From positions 310,001 to 374,000 of the forward strand of contig JAQOTA010000054.1 in assembly GCA_029532415.1 (NCBI GenBank): a DNA stretch of 64,000 bases, given 5' to 3'. The notes below the pieces were generated by a model. That model made no database searches. It was not told the origin of the DNA and saw only the letters and a program-made list of their open reading frames with translations. Within the stretch, counting starts at the first letter, position 1. Every line of letters begins with the position of its first letter. A program made the position numbers and the translations under genes. This DNA comes from Marasmius tenuissimus. Its lineage: Eukaryota > Basidiomycota > Agaricomycetes > Agaricales > Marasmiaceae. Positions 59,419 to 64,000 of this stretch are shown one piece after another.

Positions 59419-59875
59419 TGCCTTTCATGGATGATCTTCCGGCGTTGCTAACTACCCCTGAACAGGGAACTGGATGGACGTTTGATTGTCATAGTCGAAG
59501 TTCTCACAATGGTGGCTAAGTAAATATATCTCCGCAGGTTGATCACCGTAGGATGATATTCTTATTGTTCATTCGACCAGCCGTTTGACGGACAGCCTTC
59601 TGATGAGATTCCCTCGATGTACTATGTTGTTGTTGTCCGGCTGACGACGCCGTGAGTTGTGGCGTTGCTATCTCGTCTGGGGGTGCAATAGACGGATCGT
59701 CATATTTCCTGGTTTACTATGCTTTGCAACCAATGTTCTCCTGCATGTTCACTGACAATTTCAAGAGTTGAAATGTGCGTTCTTTTGGTCGCCGGTCTCT
59801 CTCCAGCTGGTATAGGTGTCAAGCCTGCGAGCCTTGACTTGTGGGAAATTCCCTTTGTGGGTTGGCAGAGATAAA

Positions 59876-62440
59876 AGGTCAGAGTGCGGAATCAGGTCGA
59901 TTCTCGGGTCAATTCTGAGGCCGATTCTGAGGTCTTTTTTGAATTCCAAGGACCCAATTTTCGACCACAATCGACTTCTAATCTGACCACCCACATTTTG
60001 ATTCCGCAGGCGATCAGTACGTAACAATCAACTTTGAAGTTGATTCATCGGCGAAACCTCTAAGGCGGGTCCCCAGTGGGTACCACCCCTCGTTACTCGG
60101 GAACACCCCTCGCATGTTGGGATTCCACAGAAAGGGTACCCTACCTAGGGAGCCATCGCCTTTTCATGTACATAGACCTTCATAGTGTAGCTAAAGATGT
60201 ACATTAGCTACAGGTTGTATGAGAAAATGAGCAACCTACCCATCTTGAGAGACGTTGTACATCTTTCCCTCCATCTTGGAGAAGATTTACATCTTTGGCT
60301 CCATCTTGCGGAAGGTGTACATCCTTCGGGAGATGTATGCAGGGTGGAATGTTCAGTACATTTCATTTCACACTGTTTGGAGTAGATACACTCATGGGGA
60401 GTGCAACTCGTGAGCAAATGAATGGACACAAACACAAATCAATTTCTATGTACTTCAGAATACAGGAGGTAACACGTCAGGACACGTTCATGGGTACGAG
60501 ATCGCGAAAACATAAAACGAGGATGACAACAAGAGCAATAGCAACAGAGAATGAGAAGTGCAGGTGGGGAAATCTAGTGTAGAAGATCACAGCCCAGTGT
60601 GGAATCGGCGCCGTAGATACAGTGGACAAGCAAGCAAGCATGCTACCAAAGAGCCAAGGAGACTGTAAAGATGGTCCTTCTTCCTGCCCACCCTCCTTCT
60701 TGTCACGGTGAACATTATATGCCTTTTGAAAAAGGTATGATGAGTCTGGGTATGACTCTGATGAAAGAAAGGGTAGTACACGCACATTTATGGGCACATA
60801 TATGCGCCCTGATAGTAGGACATGACAGAACATGAAGAAACAGACAATGTCGGCGGCAGAACAGATGGCGTGCTATAGAAAAAGCATGAAAACAGGGGTC
60901 AGGAATTACTTCAGTAAGTAAGAATCACTGGACACACTTACATTACGGGTCCATCTTGTACTAGTTTAGCATGATGATAAGAACCCTAGGATGAACCTTC
61001 AGCAAGCTTGCAGTGACAATGTTGGCATGACTCTCACAGCCTGCCAAGCAGCCAAGTAGATATCCGGGGACCAGGTGCGACAATATGCCTACAATTCACC
61101 TTCTGTGACAGATTGCATCTCTCTTTCTCGTTCATCTGCTTGTTCTCATTCTCGTTCGACCGCTTCATCATTTCAACCGATGCTCTCTTGGTCAGCTTCG
61201 TGATACCGATACAACCTTGAGTTCCTGTCCTTGTCTTTGCGTGGTAGTTTTGGCTGTAGTGAAAGAATAAGTATAAGACATTTCACATTGTCCACGCACT
61301 CACCATTTTGATAGCTGGGTATAGAAACAATTGGAGAGCTCTGAGCCGAGCAGGTGATGCCTGGCCTATGGGAGAAAAAGTTAAAATGAACCGTCAGCAT
61401 CGATGCCGCGGTTCTCAGAAGTTATAACAGTCAGAAATTGATTGAAATGGGCTGTTTTGCCCTCTTAGACACTCGGTATGTAGTTCAAAGCTTGACTTTA
61501 TAGTTCTATGTACGTTCTATATAATAAAGTTGATGAAAACTCACTTTTGTTGACGGACGCAAACTTGATGGTGGTGGTACTAAGTCAAGCCAGGCATGAG
61601 GCTGTGTGGCATGCGCGAACGCGGGTTGTATCCAGAGCCAAACAAGGATTCTGGCGCAAGCGCTTGGCCTAACCCTGGGCGCTTGCGCCAGAATCTCTGT
61701 TTGGCTCTGGATACAACCCGCGCCGGTTAGCCCGTGGCAATTCCGGCGTGTCTTGCATCTTGACCACCACCATTGGCTACTTCACAACGCCCAGCTATAA
61801 CATTCCCGGTGAGTTTTTTCGCTTTTTCATTTATTTTTATCTACTAACATATTCTACAGCTATTTTATCTCTATCCGCAGCCTGAGATTGCTATGGAGGA
61901 CGAGTCTGTAGACAATGCAACGGGTGTTTGATGCACTGAGGGATATGCTCACTTGTATACTGTATTTCACACTCATGCTCACGTTGGTACCTATATAAAA
62001 TGTTGTTTTTCATTGTACAATGACCTTGCCCAATGCCCGAGAGTGTTCCAGCCTTCCCAACCTGTTCTACATTATGTACATCTTACCATCCATCTTTGCA
62101 GTGAGTGTACATCTTCCTACAACCTTACTATGTTTGTACACTTTGTTAATAGTTTTTATTCAGTTTACATACTCTTCCATCTTTGTCCGGTGTGTACAAC
62201 CTTGGTAACAACATGGCAAGCTACTGTACAATGTCTACCAACCTAGTTGCGGGTGGCCATGCCTTAAATACCCGGGACCCGTCCAAGAGGTTTTGCCGAT
62301 GTTTGACCCAGAGAATTGACCTTGACAGAATCAATGTCGATTCTGACGAGTGTCGAGTCCGGACTTGAAACTGCGGAACCGTCGATTCTGGCTGTTCCCA
62401 CGATTACGGACAGAATCGACCCAAACACATACTCTGACCT
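59876..62440. mobile_element. Putative degenerate inverted-repeat-bounded element
   Basis: The ends are in inverted relation. CATCGGCGAAACCTCT at 60046 pairs with the complement of AGAGGTTTTGCCGATG at 62286-62301, followed inward on both sides by (G/A)CGGGTCCC. Outside these, 59876-60000 and 62310-62440 share GTCGATTCTG-type words and a terminal ACTCTGACCT in inverted orientation. The interior has no recognisable transposase; it contains short GTACATCTT-type repeats and the hairpin at 61620. Boundaries are approximate and no target duplication was identified. Confidence 0.35.
61620..61722. repeat. 103-bp near-perfect hairpin
   Basis: Two 44-nt arms (61620-61663 and 61679-61722) are reverse complements with only two mismatches, around a 15-nt loop. 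The arms start with CGCGGGTTGTATCCAGAGCC and the stem base is GC-rich. No flanking duplication. It could be a fold-back element, or a transcribed hairpin feeding small-RNA production. Confidence 0.8.
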
Positions 62441-62630
62441 CCTCTATTGTATCGTGACAGATATCTTTTCGCTCCCCCATAGCCTCCCTTGATCGCTGAT
62501 TGTATCTTTCCTCTTGCTAGGGCCCCCACTCTTGTCTGGGGTCGCCGCAACACTTTGTGGCAGATGCTTCTGAGCGGTACTGATATTTGTACAAGGATTG
62601 GGTAAGTCAGATTGGTAGGCGGCCCCTCTC

Positions 62631-63222
62631 TAGTGATGCGTGGGCTCGGGCTGGGCTCAAAGCCTTGGGCTTGGGCTCGGCTTTGAGGGCTTAGGCTCAC
62701 CAAAATCTGAGCCCGAGCCTTGGGCCCAAGCCGGACGTCAAAGCCCTGGGGCTTGGGCCTGAGCCTGGGCTTATAACAACCTCGTAAATTGTCGCTGTAA
62801 GGAAAATAAGGCATCCCAAGCAGTGTAGTATCTGTCCGGGAGTGCCTTCTCACCATTACCCGTCAAGCATGTTGATCCAGAGAGGTGCAGTCGACTGTCT
62901 TCCACAACTGGTAGCCCAGATTCAGTGAGTAGTGAGCTCAATTTCAGCTGTGAAAATCAAATGAATCACTTACTATCAATACCATATAGTGTTGTGTTGG
63001 CACGGGGACTAACAATGTTTAGGGACCTAGAATGTGTGAAGTATATCTTGATTCCTGCCGGTGGATAATGGGAGAGGGCTTGAGCCTAGGGCTTGGGCTT
63101 ACAAAATGTCGAGCCCGAGCCCTAAGCCCCCCAAAGCCCTCTACCGGGGCTGGGCTAGGCTTTTCAAGCCCCGGGCTCGGCTTGGGCTCGCCAGGGCTCA
63201 AGCCTGAGCCCACACATCACTA
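62631..63222. mobile_element. Non-autonomous hAT-type element with exact 8-bp target duplication
   Basis: A 592-bp element. The left end TAGTGATGCGTGGGCTC and the complement of the right end TAGTGATGTGTGGGCTC form terminal inverted repeats. Flanks are identical 8-mers, CCCCTCTC at 62623-62630 and 63223-63230. Subterminal parts (62640-62775 and 63075-63210) are dense in GGGCTTGGGCTC-type words, as in many hAT elements. The interior has no transposase domain. An 8-bp duplication and TAGTGATG-like ends define it as hAT-type. Confidence 0.88.
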
Positions 63223-63230
63223 CCCCTCTC

Positions 63231-64000
63231 TGTAGTACGCAACACTGGCTTCGACCACCTGCTTGCCTTATATGTGAGCTTCATTGTCAACGTTACCCAT
63301 CAAAATATTGATACCGTCGCCATTCATGTGAAGATCGTCGGAGTGGCACGGGCATGGCGAGTGGTGGGGACAGTCAACCCCTAATTGTAAGGCCACTAAA
63401 GAATTTCACCGTTCACGTTGATATGTATCAAGCATCAGAGAACCTGGTAGCCCCTCGATAGGATTCCACCGATTGATACAATGATACATCTGACATGCGA
63501 GGGAGTGGGTGTCACGCATCAACAAAACCGGTCCGCTGGTGCCGCAAACTGTCTGTTATAATCTACTATGGTGCCCTGCCTTCTCCGCCGGCGCAGACCA
63601 TGCAAAATGTAAGATGTAAGATGTAAAACAAGAGCCATGTGACACTTTGCTTGTACAAATCAGTTGGATCTTATTCCTCCTTATACTTCTTGCCACTTGG
63701 GACACTGTGAGGCTTGGAAATCCACCGATCTGTCATGGTCATTGCTCTGCCTGAGTGAGATAAATTGCACTAGAAGAATCATGATGCAGATCAGTCTCCC
63801 CAACAACTTGAATGTGGTTATGGGCAATCAAGTACTCACAGCCTCCTGATGCAGATGGTTGCCTCCACAGCTCCCTATCCGCAGCTCACTGTGAACCTTA
63901 TGCTGATTTCCCTAGCCCAAAAACACCAGAAAGCAACTGTGGGAAGTTGCCTATGAGTCATTATGTCAGTAAGTAATTCAATAAAAGAACTCAGTGACCC
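63231..64000. other. Right end of window, nothing identified
   Basis: No gene, repeat or RNA recognised; only frames of about 60 codons. Confidence 0.4.

Noticed and set aside
62404..62856. 150-codon minus-strand frame
   Set aside because: Runs through the GGGCTT-rich end of the hAT-type element, where low complexity keeps frames open.
1..64000. tRNA, rRNA, CRISPR or retrotransposon polymerase genes
   Set aside because: No conserved tRNA A/B-box pair, rRNA stretch, regular direct-repeat array, or reverse transcriptase/integrase motif was recognised on reading both strands; a tRNA search program would be needed to exclude a diverged tRNA.

Overview
The window looks like a lineage-specific, duplication-rich stretch of a mushroom-forming fungus (Agaricomycetes). 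Genes are split by short GT-AG introns of about 43-76 nt. The recognisable families are fungal: F-box proteins, tyrosine-kinase-like (TKL) kinases, an aryl-alcohol-dehydrogenase-type aldo-keto reductase, a secreted haem peroxidase, and orphan proteins. Several core promoters carry a TATA box 35-75 bp before the start codon. No rRNA, tRNA, CRISPR array or bacterial-type operon was seen. All gene models are hand-built from reading frames, splice consensus and comparison of copies within the window.

The left half (2.2-37 kb) is dominated by eight copies of one membrane methyltransferase gene resembling isoprenylcysteine carboxyl methyltransferase (ICMT/Ste14). Six are on + (2.2, 6.1, 11.2, 13.4, 16.9 and 19.0 kb) and two on - (30.2 and 36.1 kb). 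Seven are open and all share one phase-0 intron at the same codon. The 6.1 kb copy is a pseudogene, and the 2.2 kb copy has lost its ancestral 5' splice site. Between them lie two F-box genes (3.8 and 9.3 kb), a candidate small membrane protein (18.0 kb), an eight-exon peroxidase (21.6-23.6 kb), a single-pass membrane protein (24.8 kb) and a seven-exon aldo-keto reductase (28.5 kb).

From 29.8 to 39.7 kb the sequence is a direct segmental duplication. The reductase 3' end, the ICMT-like gene and about 3 kb of flank occur twice, separated by a 440-bp TA-flanked MITE. One copy has gained a 483-bp insertion with an 8-bp target duplication. Beyond it (39.7-54.3 kb) a kinase unit occurs three times: one nearly full-length copy with a late frameshift, one 5'-truncated fragment, and one with a damaged splice site. 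A tail-anchored orphan protein (44-46 kb), a second MITE (46.3 kb) and a paralogue (47.2-49.1 kb) of the gene cut by the left edge of the window lie among them.

The right end (54.3-64 kb) is gene-poor. It holds gene remnants, a large degenerate inverted-repeat region, a 103-bp near-perfect hairpin, and a 592-bp hAT-type non-autonomous element with an exact 8-bp target duplication. The biological theme is repeated local duplication of a membrane O-methyltransferase, alongside F-box and kinase families that also expand in this lineage. No shared pathway is shown by the sequence.
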